Positions 7,921 through 15,604 of a stretch of DNA of 17,068 nt are shown in pieces (position 1 is the stretch's first letter; every line of letters begins with the position of its first letter). Origin of the DNA: Woeseia sp037968755. Its GTDB lineage: Bacteria > Pseudomonadota > Gammaproteobacteria > Steroidobacterales > Woeseiaceae. Where the stretch lies: NCBI GenBank assembly GCA_037968755.1, contig JBBKWB010000070.1, positions 1 through 17,068 of the forward strand, given 5' to 3'. Below the pieces are notes generated by a model. That model was not told the origin of the DNA. It made no database searches and was given only the letters and a program-made list of their open reading frames with translations. Made by a program: the position numbers and the translations under genes.

Positions 7921-8742
7921 TCAGTCTGCCCCGGCAGGCGCCGCATTCGCTCCAAGATGCTCGACGAGGCCTGCAAATACTCGCTCGAATAATTCGGCCA
8001 TTTTCCTGACTCCCTGTTCGTCGCCGATCAGGTCCTGGCGAACCTCAACACCGGCGTGTGGCAGTTCGTTCGATTCTGCGTGGTAGTCAATCGTAAAATC
8101 CATCGGGCCGCGGCCGGAATACGGCTCGTTGTCACCGACAACGAGCCCCTCGGCACGCAGTGACTTGATCAGGTAATCCGGTACGCGCGGGTCTTTGTCC
8201 CACAAGATGCCCACTTCCCACGGTCGCGAGACGCTGTTCATTACCGGGGTAAAACTGTGCATGGCAAGGATGGCAGGCTGCACACCGTTGGTCATCAGGC
8301 GTTTGATCTGCGCTGCAATCGTCTGGTGGTAAGGCCAGTAAATCTCCCTCGCCCTGGCGTCCCGGTCGACCGGCTGCAAGCCCCGATTGCCGCTGATGAT
8401 GACGCCGTCACCGTACTCAAGAAATGCTTGGGGATCAAGAAGTTGCCGGTTACAGTCAACAACGAGTCGAGAATAGCCGGCGAGGACCGCGGTGGTCTTG
8501 TGAGACTCAGCCAAGCGCTCGGTCAACGCGCCAGCGCCGATATCCCAGGCCAGGTGGCAACGCAACGCGGGTGGATCCAGACCGAGATCTCCAAGTGCCG
8601 CCGGGATCAGCCGGCTCGCGTGGTCGCAGAGCAGCAGCAACGGCGCTGCTGCTTTCTCATTCAGAACGCGAAAGGGTGGCGGTTCATCGGCACCGAGAAG
8701 TTGTATGTCTGTTGCTGGTTCGGCGCCGCTGTTGTTGCCCAT
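7921..8742 (-). CDS. N-formylglutamate amidohydrolase family protein
   Basis: Zinc-dependent amidohydrolase of the family that includes HutG, which splits N-formylglutamate to formate and glutamate in histidine breakdown. The 273-residue product shows LLLLCDHASRLIP (D40, H41), LAWDIGAGAL (D67), YSRLVVDCNR (R92, N98, R99), ILAMHSFTPV (H162) and GVEVRQDLIG (E233), the expected metal- and substrate-binding motifs. No other hut genes are present, and the neighbour 45 bp downstream is a GCS2 ligase, so histidine degradation is unlikely to be its role. It more likely hydrolyses a related N-acyl-glutamate or small peptide. The ATG at 8742 has only a weak AAGGTC upstream. It starts 60 bp after the stop of the GGDEF-EAL gene on the same strand, with no convincing terminator between them. 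Confidence 0.88.
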   Translation of the reverse strand: MGNNSGAEPATDIQLLGADEPPPFRVLNEKAAAPLLLLCDHASRLIPAALGDLGLDPPALRCHLAWDIGAGALTERLAESHKTTAVLAGYSRLVVDCNRQLLDPQAFLEYGDGVIISGNRGLQPVDRDARAREIYWPYHQTIAAQIKRLMTNGVQPAILAMHSFTPVMNSVSRPWEVGILWDKDPRVPDYLIKSLRAEGLVVGDNEPYSGRGPMDFTIDYHAESNELPHAGVEVRQDLIGDEQGVRKMAELFERVFAGLVEHLGANAAPAGAD

Positions 8743-8802
8743 TGACCGTCTTTGACCTTATGAATTCGCATCGAGTGTACCGCAGGCCAGCGGTGACTGG
8801 TA

Positions 8803-11800
8803 TCAGGCAAGCAGCGGTGCGGCGCGTACTCGATTAGCCCAGGGCTCGAAGGAATCCACCGACGTGGGCCGGGCGATATAATAACCCTGTGCGAACGACA
8901 CACCGAGCTCGCCGAGTTTGTCGAACACTTCGCGATTTTCAACTCGCTCGGCAATTGTTTCGATGCCCATAGCCTGGCCGACCTGGTTGATCGCCCGAAC
9001 CATGCTCTCGTCGACGCTGTTCTCGACGACATTGCGAATGAACTGCCCGTCTATCTTCAGATAGTCGACCGGAAGGTTTTTCAAATAGGTGAACGACGAC
9101 AGGCCGCTGCCAAAATCGTCCAGCGAGAATTTACAACCGAGTTGTTTGAGCGCCTGCATGAAATGCACCACGCGCGACAGATTCGAGATGGCCGCCGTTT
9201 CTGTGATCTCGAAACAGATCGCACCATCCGGTAGCTTCTGATTCTTGAGCTCCTCAATAACGAACTCAAGAAAACGATCTTCGCTAAGCGACGTACCGGA
9301 GAGGTTAATCGCCAGAGTAAAGCGCGCGCTCCCGCCATCGGTATTGCGATCGGCAAGTTTGCCGAGGGCTTCGCGCACGACCCAGCGATCCAGGGTCGAC
9401 ATCATGTTGTAGCGTTCGGCCGCCGGAATAAACTGATCAGGCTGGACCAACTCGCCGTTTTCGTCGCGCATGCGCAGCAACAGTTCGTAGTGTCCCGGCG
9501 TGCCTTCTGCTTGCTCGCCGATTCCAATAATAGGCTGGTAGAACAACTCAAGGCGATTGTCTTCGACCGCGCTCGTGATACGCGAAACCCACTTCATTTC
9601 TTCATGGCGCACCGAGGCATCACTGTCACGGTACAAATGGATCTGGTTGCGGCCGAGGTCCTTCGCAGAGTAACAGGCGACGTCCGCGGAACTCATAACA
9701 CTGGCGACGCTGGGGCTTTCCTCGGTCACGACCATGACACCGATCGAGCAACGTACATTGGTAAACGCGTCCTGCCAGACGAAACGGAACTCCTCGACCG
9801 CTGCGCGTATTGACTCTGCAACATCGATTGCGCGTGCTTCATCGCAACGTTCGAGCAAGACGCCGAATTCGTCGCCGCCGAGCCGGGCGAGTATGTCTGT
9901 CGAGCGAATGTTGGCCTGAATAATCTCCGACACTTTGGACAACAGCTCGTCACCGGCAGTATGGCCAAACGTATCGTTAACAACCTTGAACTGGTCGAGA
10001 TCGACGTACAGCACACCGTGCGTCAGCTGCGGGTTGCTGTACGTGCTTTCCAGCGCGGCAACCAGCTGGTTCTCAAACTCACGACGATTGATCAGCCCGG
10101 TGACCGCATCGTGAGATGCCTGGTAAGACAACTGACGGAACAATCGGGTTTCCTTGCTGACATCATGGAATACCATGACGGCACCGATAATATTGCCGAT
10201 CCTGTCGCGAATAGGCGCAGCAGAGTCCTGGATGGGAATTTCCGTACCCTGCCGTGCAATCAGCACAGAATTCTCGGCCAGTGCGATCACCCGGCCTTCC
10301 TTCAGGCAGCGGGTTACCGGATTCTCAACCGTCGAGCGAGTATGTTCGTTAACGATCGTCAGAATTTCTTCAATGGGTTTGCCGCGTACGGAACGAATAT
10401 CCCAGCCACTTAAATCCTGGGCAACCGGATTGATGTAGTCGATACGACCTTCAGCATCAGTGGTTATGACGCCATCGCCAATCGACTGCAAGGTTACCTG
10501 GGCCCGCTCTTTTTCCTCAAAGACCCGGGTTTCCGCCACCTTTCGATCTGTGATGTCGGTGATCGTGCCTTCGTGTGCGACGATTTCGCCGTCCTTGTTA
10601 TAAACCGCACGCGAATTCTCGAGAACGACAATTTCGCGGCCGTCTTTGCGGCGCAAACGATACTCGAAATTTTTCACGAAACCTTGCGCTTCCAGGCGCG
10701 CGAATACGCGTTCGCGATCGATCGGATTAACGTACAACTTGGTCGTACGGCCGGAACTCTTCAGCTCTTCGTCGCTGTCATAGCCGAGCATTTCGACGAG
10801 TGCCGGATTCACCGTAATGATGTCGCCTTCCCGCGATGTAATGTAAACACCATCGACAACGTTTTCGAACAGGCCGCGATAACGCCCTTCACTGCTGCGC
10901 AATTTTTCTTCGTCGAGCTGGCGCTTGATGGCAATACCTGCGAGTCGCGCCATTCGACCAAGCTTGTCCAGTTCATCGGTGGTTGGCTGGCGTGCTTCAT
11001 CGATATAGGCATCCAATGTACCGATGACGTTGCCAGCGGTGGCGCACAACGGGAGTGACCAGCACGCTTTGATATTGTGCTCTTCAGCGGCAGCGTGCAG
11101 GTGCTTCCAGGCCATGTCCGTGCTGATATTGGCGACGACCGTTTCCCGGTTGCGATGTGCTGCGACGGAACAAGCCAGGCCAAGCTCACTGACCCTGGCG
11201 AAATCGACCTGCACTCTGAACGCATCAGGCAAACTTGGCGCTTCTTCAATGCTGAGTGTTTGCTGATGGCCGTCGAGCATCATGACCGCGACGCGCATGC
11301 CGCTGCTGATCTTTTCAGTACAACGGCAGATCGAGCGCATGGTCCGGTCAAATGGCGTGCTCGCCGCAATCATTTCCAGAATTTTGTTTTGCGCATACGC
11401 CAGGTCTTCATTGCGCTTGCGGTCCGAAATATCGGTAATGCTTACGCGAACGAGACGACGCTCGCCGGCTGGCAGGCGACTGAAGCGTACTTCACAGGGA
11501 ATCTCACGACCGTTGGCATCTTTGTGCAGCCACTCGAAGGTGGGATGCTCGCCGGCCAATGCCCGGTCGATGAAGCCACGGCGAACCCCGAACGATGGTG
11601 TGCCGTCCGGTTGCATTTTCGGGCTGATCGCTTCCGGCCCGACGCTTAGCAGGCGTTTTCGTGCGAGGTTAAACAGCTGGCAGGCGTTGTCATTGGCATC
11701 GCTGAAGCGGTTTTCATCAACGTCCAGTACTACGATTGCCTCGGGTGCGTTTTCTACGAGCGCCCGGTAGCGTTCTTCATTGTCGCGCAGTATGCGTTCC

Positions 11801-12315
11801 GCGTCGCGACGTTCTGTTACGTCGCGAAGGCTGATCACGAATATGTCCTCGTCTGCTGCGCTGAGTCTGCTGGCATTGATCTCAGCGACAAATTTCCTGC
11901 CGCTGCCGGTCAGCGCGTCGACCTCACCACTATTGAACTCGATGTGCGTGTCATCCAGATCGGACATGAACGGCTCAAGACTTTCCGCCAGGCTGCGGCC
12001 ATCAACGAATGGCAGAATCCGTTCAATAGACGAGCCGATCAGGTCGTCTTTGGCCAGATCGAAATAACGGCTGCACACTCTGTTGCAATTTCGAATCGTG
12101 CCGGACTCACTGACCGACAGCAGCGCATCGGTAACGCTGTCAAATATGATTTCGATCGGTGTTGCTACAGGGAGCGATTGATTCAACGATCGACTGACCG
12201 TTGCCTGCAATTTCTCATGATGTTCGTTGAGAAGGCGCGCGAGCGCACGCAAGTCCAGCTGCTCGCCGGAGTCATTTGCTGTTTTTGGTCGCTGCTCTTC
12301 GCTGTCCGTATGCAT
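8803..12315 (-). CDS. PAS-PAS-GAF-PAS-PAS-GGDEF-EAL c-di-GMP signalling protein
   Basis: A large 1170-residue protein, predicted cytoplasmic because no membrane segment or signal peptide is visible. Order: PAS about 55-168, PAS 180-300, GAF 310-465, PAS 475-592, PAS 600-722, GGDEF 730-895, EAL 905-1155. The cyclase site is intact (GGDEF 813-817) with an I-site R804-x-x-D807. In the phosphodiesterase domain the EAL signature reads ELL (E944-L-L), but the other metal and catalytic elements are present: N1004 in INLSG, E1036 in FEITE, DD 1066-1067 in LDDFGSG, K1087 in YLKIDG, AERVEN at 1122-1127 and Q1143 in FAQGYY. It could therefore make and break cyclic di-GMP; the balance would be set by the sensory domains. 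The ATG at 12315 follows GGGG by 5 nt. Domain boundaries are estimates. Confidence 0.93.
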   Translation of the reverse strand: MHTDSEEQRPKTANDSGEQLDLRALARLLNEHHEKLQATVSRSLNQSLPVATPIEIIFDSVTDALLSVSESGTIRNCNRVCSRYFDLAKDDLIGSSIERILPFVDGRSLAESLEPFMSDLDDTHIEFNSGEVDALTGSGRKFVAEINASRLSAADEDIFVISLRDVTERRDAERILRDNEERYRALVENAPEAIVVLDVDENRFSDANDNACQLFNLARKRLLSVGPEAISPKMQPDGTPSFGVRRGFIDRALAGEHPTFEWLHKDANGREIPCEVRFSRLPAGERRLVRVSITDISDRKRNEDLAYAQNKILEMIAASTPFDRTMRSICRCTEKISSGMRVAVMMLDGHQQTLSIEEAPSLPDAFRVQVDFARVSELGLACSVAAHRNRETVVANISTDMAWKHLHAAAEEHNIKACWSLPLCATAGNVIGTLDAYIDEARQPTTDELDKLGRMARLAGIAIKRQLDEEKLRSSEGRYRGLFENVVDGVYITSREGDIITVNPALVEMLGYDSDEELKSSGRTTKLYVNPIDRERVFARLEAQGFVKNFEYRLRRKDGREIVVLENSRAVYNKDGEIVAHEGTITDITDRKVAETRVFEEKERAQVTLQSIGDGVITTDAEGRIDYINPVAQDLSGWDIRSVRGKPIEEILTIVNEHTRSTVENPVTRCLKEGRVIALAENSVLIARQGTEIPIQDSAAPIRDRIGNIIGAVMVFHDVSKETRLFRQLSYQASHDAVTGLINRREFENQLVAALESTYSNPQLTHGVLYVDLDQFKVVNDTFGHTAGDELLSKVSEIIQANIRSTDILARLGGDEFGVLLERCDEARAIDVAESIRAAVEEFRFVWQDAFTNVRCSIGVMVVTEESPSVASVMSSADVACYSAKDLGRNQIHLYRDSDASVRHEEMKWVSRITSAVEDNRLELFYQPIIGIGEQAEGTPGHYELLLRMRDENGELVQPDQFIPAAERYNMMSTLDRWVVREALGKLADRNTDGGSARFTLAINLSGTSLSEDRFLEFVIEELKNQKLPDGAICFEITETAAISNLSRVVHFMQALKQLGCKFSLDDFGSGLSSFTYLKNLPVDYLKIDGQFIRNVVENSVDESMVRAINQVGQAMGIETIAERVENREVFDKLGELGVSFAQGYYIARPTSVDSFEPWANRVRAAPLLA

Positions 12316-12355
12316 CTGAGCCCCGAGTTCCCCGACGTCATCGCGCCTTTTACCT

Positions 12356-12382
12356 GATTCGGACAGTCCCTTGTCGCGAATC
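12356..12382. repeat. inverted repeat upstream of the GGDEF-EAL gene
   Basis: GATTCGGACA (12356-12365) pairs with TGTC (12372-12375) and CGAATC (12377-12382) around a 6-nt loop, leaving a single bulged G at 12376. It lies 40 nt before the ATG at 12315. No T-tract follows on the minus strand, so a leader hairpin or operator is more likely than a terminator. Confidence 0.5.
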
Positions 12383-12480
12383 TGGCTAATAATTGTTGCT
12401 ACCGGCTACCCGCGCCCGGGGTCACTTTCGGCAGCGTGACGGCAAAATGTAGAGAATTAGGAATGTATTGACTGTGATGC

Positions 12481-12571
12481 GTATCTCGATTCCGGAGATA
12501 CATTGGGAATAAATTCCCGGACGGCTGGAAGCCGCGCCAATACTGGCTTTCAGCAGGGTGGCCGAGCCGCC
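12481..12571. repeat. five consecutive short inverted repeats
   Basis: Five hairpin-forming dyads follow each other with gaps of 3, 3, 1 and 9 nt. The first two are perfect (7-bp and 6-bp arms). The last has one G-U pair when read as plus-strand RNA. The arms differ from each other, so this is not a repeat family but a compactly structured segment, either a 3' UTR of the minus-strand lipoprotein gene, a set of operators, or a small RNA. Confidence 0.4.
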
Positions 12572-12661
12572 AAAGGGCCTGGACCTGGCGTCATGCGGAC
12601 ACGCTGGCGAGCCGCGATTGACATAAGCTTGCCGCTGCCGTTGTGAGTGGCGCTTTTGGAC

Positions 12662-13234
12662 TCAGTTTTCGCGGGCCGGCATCGAAATAACGGTTTCGCC
12701 CTCGGCGGTGTTGCGTAATTCACCGTTGACGTCCGGAGCCGCCGCGCTCTGGCCGACCGCAATAGGCACGGCTATCGATTTCAGGACGACGCCGTTATCA
12801 GTCTCTATCTCGGCGGTCACATTCAGGTACAGACGGCCCTCTCGCAGCGGCACGACGGTTACTTGCCGTGCGGCGCTGCGTTCATTGTCTGCAATGCTGA
12901 CTTCAATGCGCTGCGGTTGTGAAGCAGGAAACGACATGCTGTCGCTATCGAGTACGCTGTAACTGATTTGAAACGGTTGCCCGCGCAGTGCTGAAGAGAC
13001 GTCAACTTCAATAGCAACCGGTTGGCCGACGACTGGTGTGCCGAGAATTTTGTACTGAATAGAAATCGGGGCCGATGGCTTGCCAGGCGATCGTTGCTCG
13101 CTTGCAGCGGCCGTTTTCGCGACCGGTGTTTCCAAAGTATTGCTGGCCGCGTCGGTTTCGGTCGGTGCATTACAGGCGGCGAGTGCCGCGGACGCAACCA
13201 TTGCCAAGATTAAGCCTGAGTTTTGCAATCGCAT
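12662..13234 (-). CDS. small lipoprotein of unknown function
   Basis: I do not recognise the family. The 190-residue product has a clear lipoprotein signal: MRLQN, a hydrophobic run, then SAALAAC with the lipidated Cys at 21. A low-complexity linker rich in Ala, Thr and Ser follows to about residue 50. Residues 55-165 are strand-rich with alternating hydrophobics, as in an Ig-like or fibronectin-like fold (for example VGQPVAIEVDVSSAL, FQISYSVLDSD, LYLNVTAEIETDNG). No catalytic motif is visible. The ATG at 13234 follows AAGGTG by 6 nt; a GTG three codons upstream overlaps that site. It begins 36 bp after the metallopeptidase stop on the same strand, so the two are likely one operon and this protein may assist, anchor or inhibit the peptidase (inference). 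Confidence 0.75.
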   Translation of the reverse strand: MRLQNSGLILAMVASAALAACNAPTETDAASNTLETPVAKTAAASEQRSPGKPSAPISIQYKILGTPVVGQPVAIEVDVSSALRGQPFQISYSVLDSDSMSFPASQPQRIEVSIADNERSAARQVTVVPLREGRLYLNVTAEIETDNGVVLKSIAVPIAVGQSAAAPDVNGELRNTAEGETVISMPAREN

Positions 13235-13240
13235 TCGAAT

Positions 13241-13246
13241 CACCTT
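13241..13246 (-). promoter_or_regulatory. Shine-Dalgarno of the small lipoprotein
   Basis: AAGGTG on the minus strand, 6 nt before the ATG at 13234; it excludes the overlapping GTG at 13243 as the start. Confidence 0.65.
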
Positions 13247-13270
13247 TTAGGATCTACCTGTTATTGCCAG

Positions 13271-15331
13271 CTACGGTGCCGGCTGTACCGTAACATCAAA
13301 ACAAACCCGATTCGGAAACCCAGCTACCGTCTCGTCATCAGCAAAACGGAATTCAGTCAGGTCCATAACGTAGTTGCCGATGGCCAGCACATTGAATGAT
13401 GTAAAGCTTTCGCTGTTCGCGTCACCGCTTAGGCCCTGCGCCACAAACTGACCGTTGAGGTACACATTCGCATCGGGGTCGCTCTGGTCGCGGTCGTTCG
13501 CCGGGTTGTCGGTCGGTAATGTCGCCGCCGTAGCAGCATCAACCTGGATATTGAATGCGTAGTTCGATGGTACGGTCACGGCAAAACGCAGGAATCGATG
13601 CTCCGACAGTTTGTTGCCGTCCGAGCCACTGTTGTCGTGTTCCTGGTTCATGCAAAGATTAGTAACAACGCCATTGGTCTGCACCTCCGTATACACGGGT
13701 AACGCATCCGCCGGCGTCCCACTGTTGCCGCTGTTGGTCTCGTTGTCGCCGTAGACACCCGTACCGTTGATGTCGTGATAAGCACGAAGCTCATCAACCA
13801 GCGCTGCGCTGGCCGGCGATTCGTTCTTGAGCTCTTCGGTGAAAGAAAAAACGCTGGTATGCGCCGCGGTGACGGATTGCCGGTTGACCATCGTGTCGTA
13901 AATTGGTGCGAATCCAATGGAACCGCTATCGCCCCGCGTCAGCTCCAGCGGCGAGTCGTCCCACAGGTCGAAGATCAGCGCCATCACCGAAAATTCATTG
14001 TGCCAGCCGCGCGGACTTGGCGACGATGTTTCAATGTTGATAGAGAAGCCACCGGACTGGCGGTTCCCCTGGGTATCGCAGTACGTCGAGTTGTCCAGAG
14101 CAATGCCAGACAGGGCTGTCGCCCAGCCTTCCCCGAATGCGAGCCGCATGTCGAGACGATCGCCGCTGCCATGCGTGCCACCGATGCTGTCCGAGCGCGA
14201 GAACACGTCTTCAAAATAGTGCCCCCACTCGTGCACGATCACGTGATCGTCGAACTCTTCTGTGTCGCTGTTGGCACTGCCGAGTAGAAACAAGGCATTC
14301 AGGTCCGATCGATAGAACGACGTGCCGATTTCGCCGCTGTCTATGTTGGCATCCGATGTGCCGGTGCCCTCGTTTGGCGAATTGTTCACACTCCAGTAGG
14401 CATCAAGCGGCGGAAAATTGACGGTAGCATCGGCGGACACGACCAGTTGCGTCGCATCAAAAATCGCGTCGAGAATTGAAAAAGGTGCTGCAGCGCGAGT
14501 GCCAGCATAGCTGCTGCCATTCCAGCCGGTAGTCGCCGTCACATTGCGAGTCTGGTTAACGCCCCCCGAATTGAAACTACCGGTATCCAGTACGTACAGC
14601 GGCCGCTGATTCAGAGGCAACGAAGTACTGGCAGTATTGTCCCGCACTTCTACGTCCCAGGACGGATTGCCCGCACGCTTCAACTCGGCGCGAACACGCA
14701 CGAATATGTTAATGCCAGCATCGACCGTAATCGCGTAGCTGCCGGATTCATCGCTGGCGGCGCTACCCAGGACGGCATTGTTGTTGGCATTGACTACCTG
14801 CACCGTGGCACCACGAATTGGCCTCGTCTCAATGGCGTTGTAGTTGAGTCCAAGGCAGCCGGTATTGGGTGGCACGAATTCATAACTCGCAATGCCGGAA
14901 ATTGTCACCACCGAGCCCGGCTCGAATACCGTGATCGTGACCTCGTCACTGTGCGCAAGATTACCGCTGTCCGTCACGGTCAGTCGAAACGTAAGTACTT
15001 CAGCTACACCGTTTTGTAATGCAGGTGCCTGGAAGCTGGCCTGGGCAAGATTGGCGTTGCTGATCGTGACGGTGTTGCCGGAGGTCTGAGTCCAGGCGTA
15101 GCTCAGTTGATCGCCTGCATTCGCGTCAGTGCCGCTACCCGTCAGCTGCACCACCGTCTGCTCCGCAACGGATTGATCAGTGCCTGCGTTGCTTACTGGT
15201 GCCACGTTTACCGGGGTCGGATTGCCCCCGCCGCCGCCGCCACTGCCACCGCCACACGCGGTCAGAAATAGACTGAACACCAGGCCGACGAGCATTCGGC
15301 CCGGTGAATTGTTGCAACTGTCATTGGTCAT
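13271..15331 (-). CDS. multidomain lipoprotein zinc metallopeptidase
   Basis: Probable surface or periplasmic protease. The 686-residue product opens with a lipoprotein signal (SLFLTAC, Cys at 26) and a Gly-rich linker GGGSGGGGGG. Then come a PKD/REJ-like beta domain (about 43-136, opening SNAGTDQSV and ending LTVTDSG..VTITV), a carboxypeptidase-regulatory-like segment (144-218), and a catalytic region with HEWGH (367-371). A Glu 30 residues after the second His lies in FGEGWAT (E401), so this reads as a gluzincin: two His from HExxH plus a downstream Glu as zinc ligands. Residues about 576-683 resemble a PPC-type C-terminal beta domain. I cannot name the peptidase family with confidence; M4, M36 and M1 differ in the surrounding motifs. 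The ATG at 15331 is chosen because it gives a full n-region with Arg12 before the hydrophobic core; an ATG at 15295 would leave it too short. Confidence 0.85.
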   Translation of the reverse strand: MTNDSCNNSPGRMLVGLVFSLFLTACGGGSGGGGGGNPTPVNVAPVSNAGTDQSVAEQTVVQLTGSGTDANAGDQLSYAWTQTSGNTVTISNANLAQASFQAPALQNGVAEVLTFRLTVTDSGNLAHSDEVTITVFEPGSVVTISGIASYEFVPPNTGCLGLNYNAIETRPIRGATVQVVNANNNAVLGSAASDESGSYAITVDAGINIFVRVRAELKRAGNPSWDVEVRDNTASTSLPLNQRPLYVLDTGSFNSGGVNQTRNVTATTGWNGSSYAGTRAAAPFSILDAIFDATQLVVSADATVNFPPLDAYWSVNNSPNEGTGTSDANIDSGEIGTSFYRSDLNALFLLGSANSDTEEFDDHVIVHEWGHYFEDVFSRSDSIGGTHGSGDRLDMRLAFGEGWATALSGIALDNSTYCDTQGNRQSGGFSINIETSSPSPRGWHNEFSVMALIFDLWDDSPLELTRGDSGSIGFAPIYDTMVNRQSVTAAHTSVFSFTEELKNESPASAALVDELRAYHDINGTGVYGDNETNSGNSGTPADALPVYTEVQTNGVVTNLCMNQEHDNSGSDGNKLSEHRFLRFAVTVPSNYAFNIQVDAATAATLPTDNPANDRDQSDPDANVYLNGQFVAQGLSGDANSESFTSFNVLAIGNYVMDLTEFRFADDETVAGFPNRVCFDVTVQPAP
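15224..15253 (-). repeat. Gly-codon tract after the lipobox
   Basis: A short GGC-rich trinucleotide run (four CCG units at 15228-15239 on the plus strand, plus related CCA/CCC units) encodes the GGGSGGGGGG linker behind the lipidated Cys of the metallopeptidase. Such linkers are common in lipoproteins; in-frame unit changes would alter only linker length. Confidence 0.6.
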
Positions 15332-15604
15332 GAACCAGAGTACCCTCGTTGGTAATTACCTGGCTGGGCGCATTGCGCTGCAGCGGGCCGGATCATAGCG
15401 AGCCCGGATACATGAAAACAGCGCAATGGCGCGGGATTCCGGGCAGCTCGAGGCTCAATCGCTGATTTAATGCGACTCAGGTCCTGCTATTTAATTCAGT
15501 ATTGTTAGAATTTCTCGCTTATAACAGTTCCTGGGTCACAATTCCCCGGAAGCGAAGAGCTATTGGCGGTTAACCGGCAGCGGTCGGCTACAGTGAGCAA
15601 CAGC
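15332..15604. promoter_or_regulatory. divergent metallopeptidase/galE intergenic region
   Basis: A 273-bp gap between divergent genes, with no coding sequence that I can support. For the peptidase, a TATGAT -10-like hexamer (minus strand, 15397-15392) lies about 60 bp before the ATG, with only a weak -35. For galE, TAGAAT (15506-15511) and TATAAC (15520-15525) are -10-like, again without a good -35. The stretch 15481-15525 is clearly more AT-rich than its surroundings, which fits a promoter. Confidence 0.35.

Larger units (their letters stand above)
12316..12661. other. 346-bp intergenic region with many inverted repeats
   Basis: No convincing coding sequence is present. Besides the dyad at 12356-12382, a run of small inverted repeats lies at 12481-12501 (GTATCTC/GAGATAC, 7-nt loop), 12505-12518 (GGGAAT-AA-ATTCCC), 12522-12534 (CGGCT/AGCCG, 3-nt loop), 12536-12547 (GCCA/TGGC, 4-nt loop) and 12557-12571 (GGTGGC/GCCGCC, one wobble pair, 3-nt loop). 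The region follows the stop of the small lipoprotein gene and precedes the GGDEF-EAL gene, both on the minus strand. It should contain a 3' end and a promoter, but I find neither a T-tract terminator nor a clear -35/-10 pair for that strand. Confidence 0.5.

Noticed and set aside
8743..8802. Terminator between the GGDEF-EAL and amidohydrolase genes
   Set aside because: Only a 5-bp dyad (ACCGC/GCGGT, 8779-8794) is present and no T-tract follows on the minus strand.
12551..12610. tRNA-like GGTGGCCGAG stretch
   Set aside because: It resembles a Ser/Leu tRNA D-arm, but no TTCGAATC arm or matching acceptor stem is found around it.
12316..12661. Possible c-di-GMP riboswitch upstream of the GGDEF-EAL gene
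   Set aside because: I looked for the conserved GEMM core elements on both strands and did not find them.
12550..12762. Short minus-strand open frame in the 12.6-kb intergenic region
   Set aside because: It starts inside the small lipoprotein gene in another frame, is Arg/Pro-rich as expected from GC bias, and has no motif.
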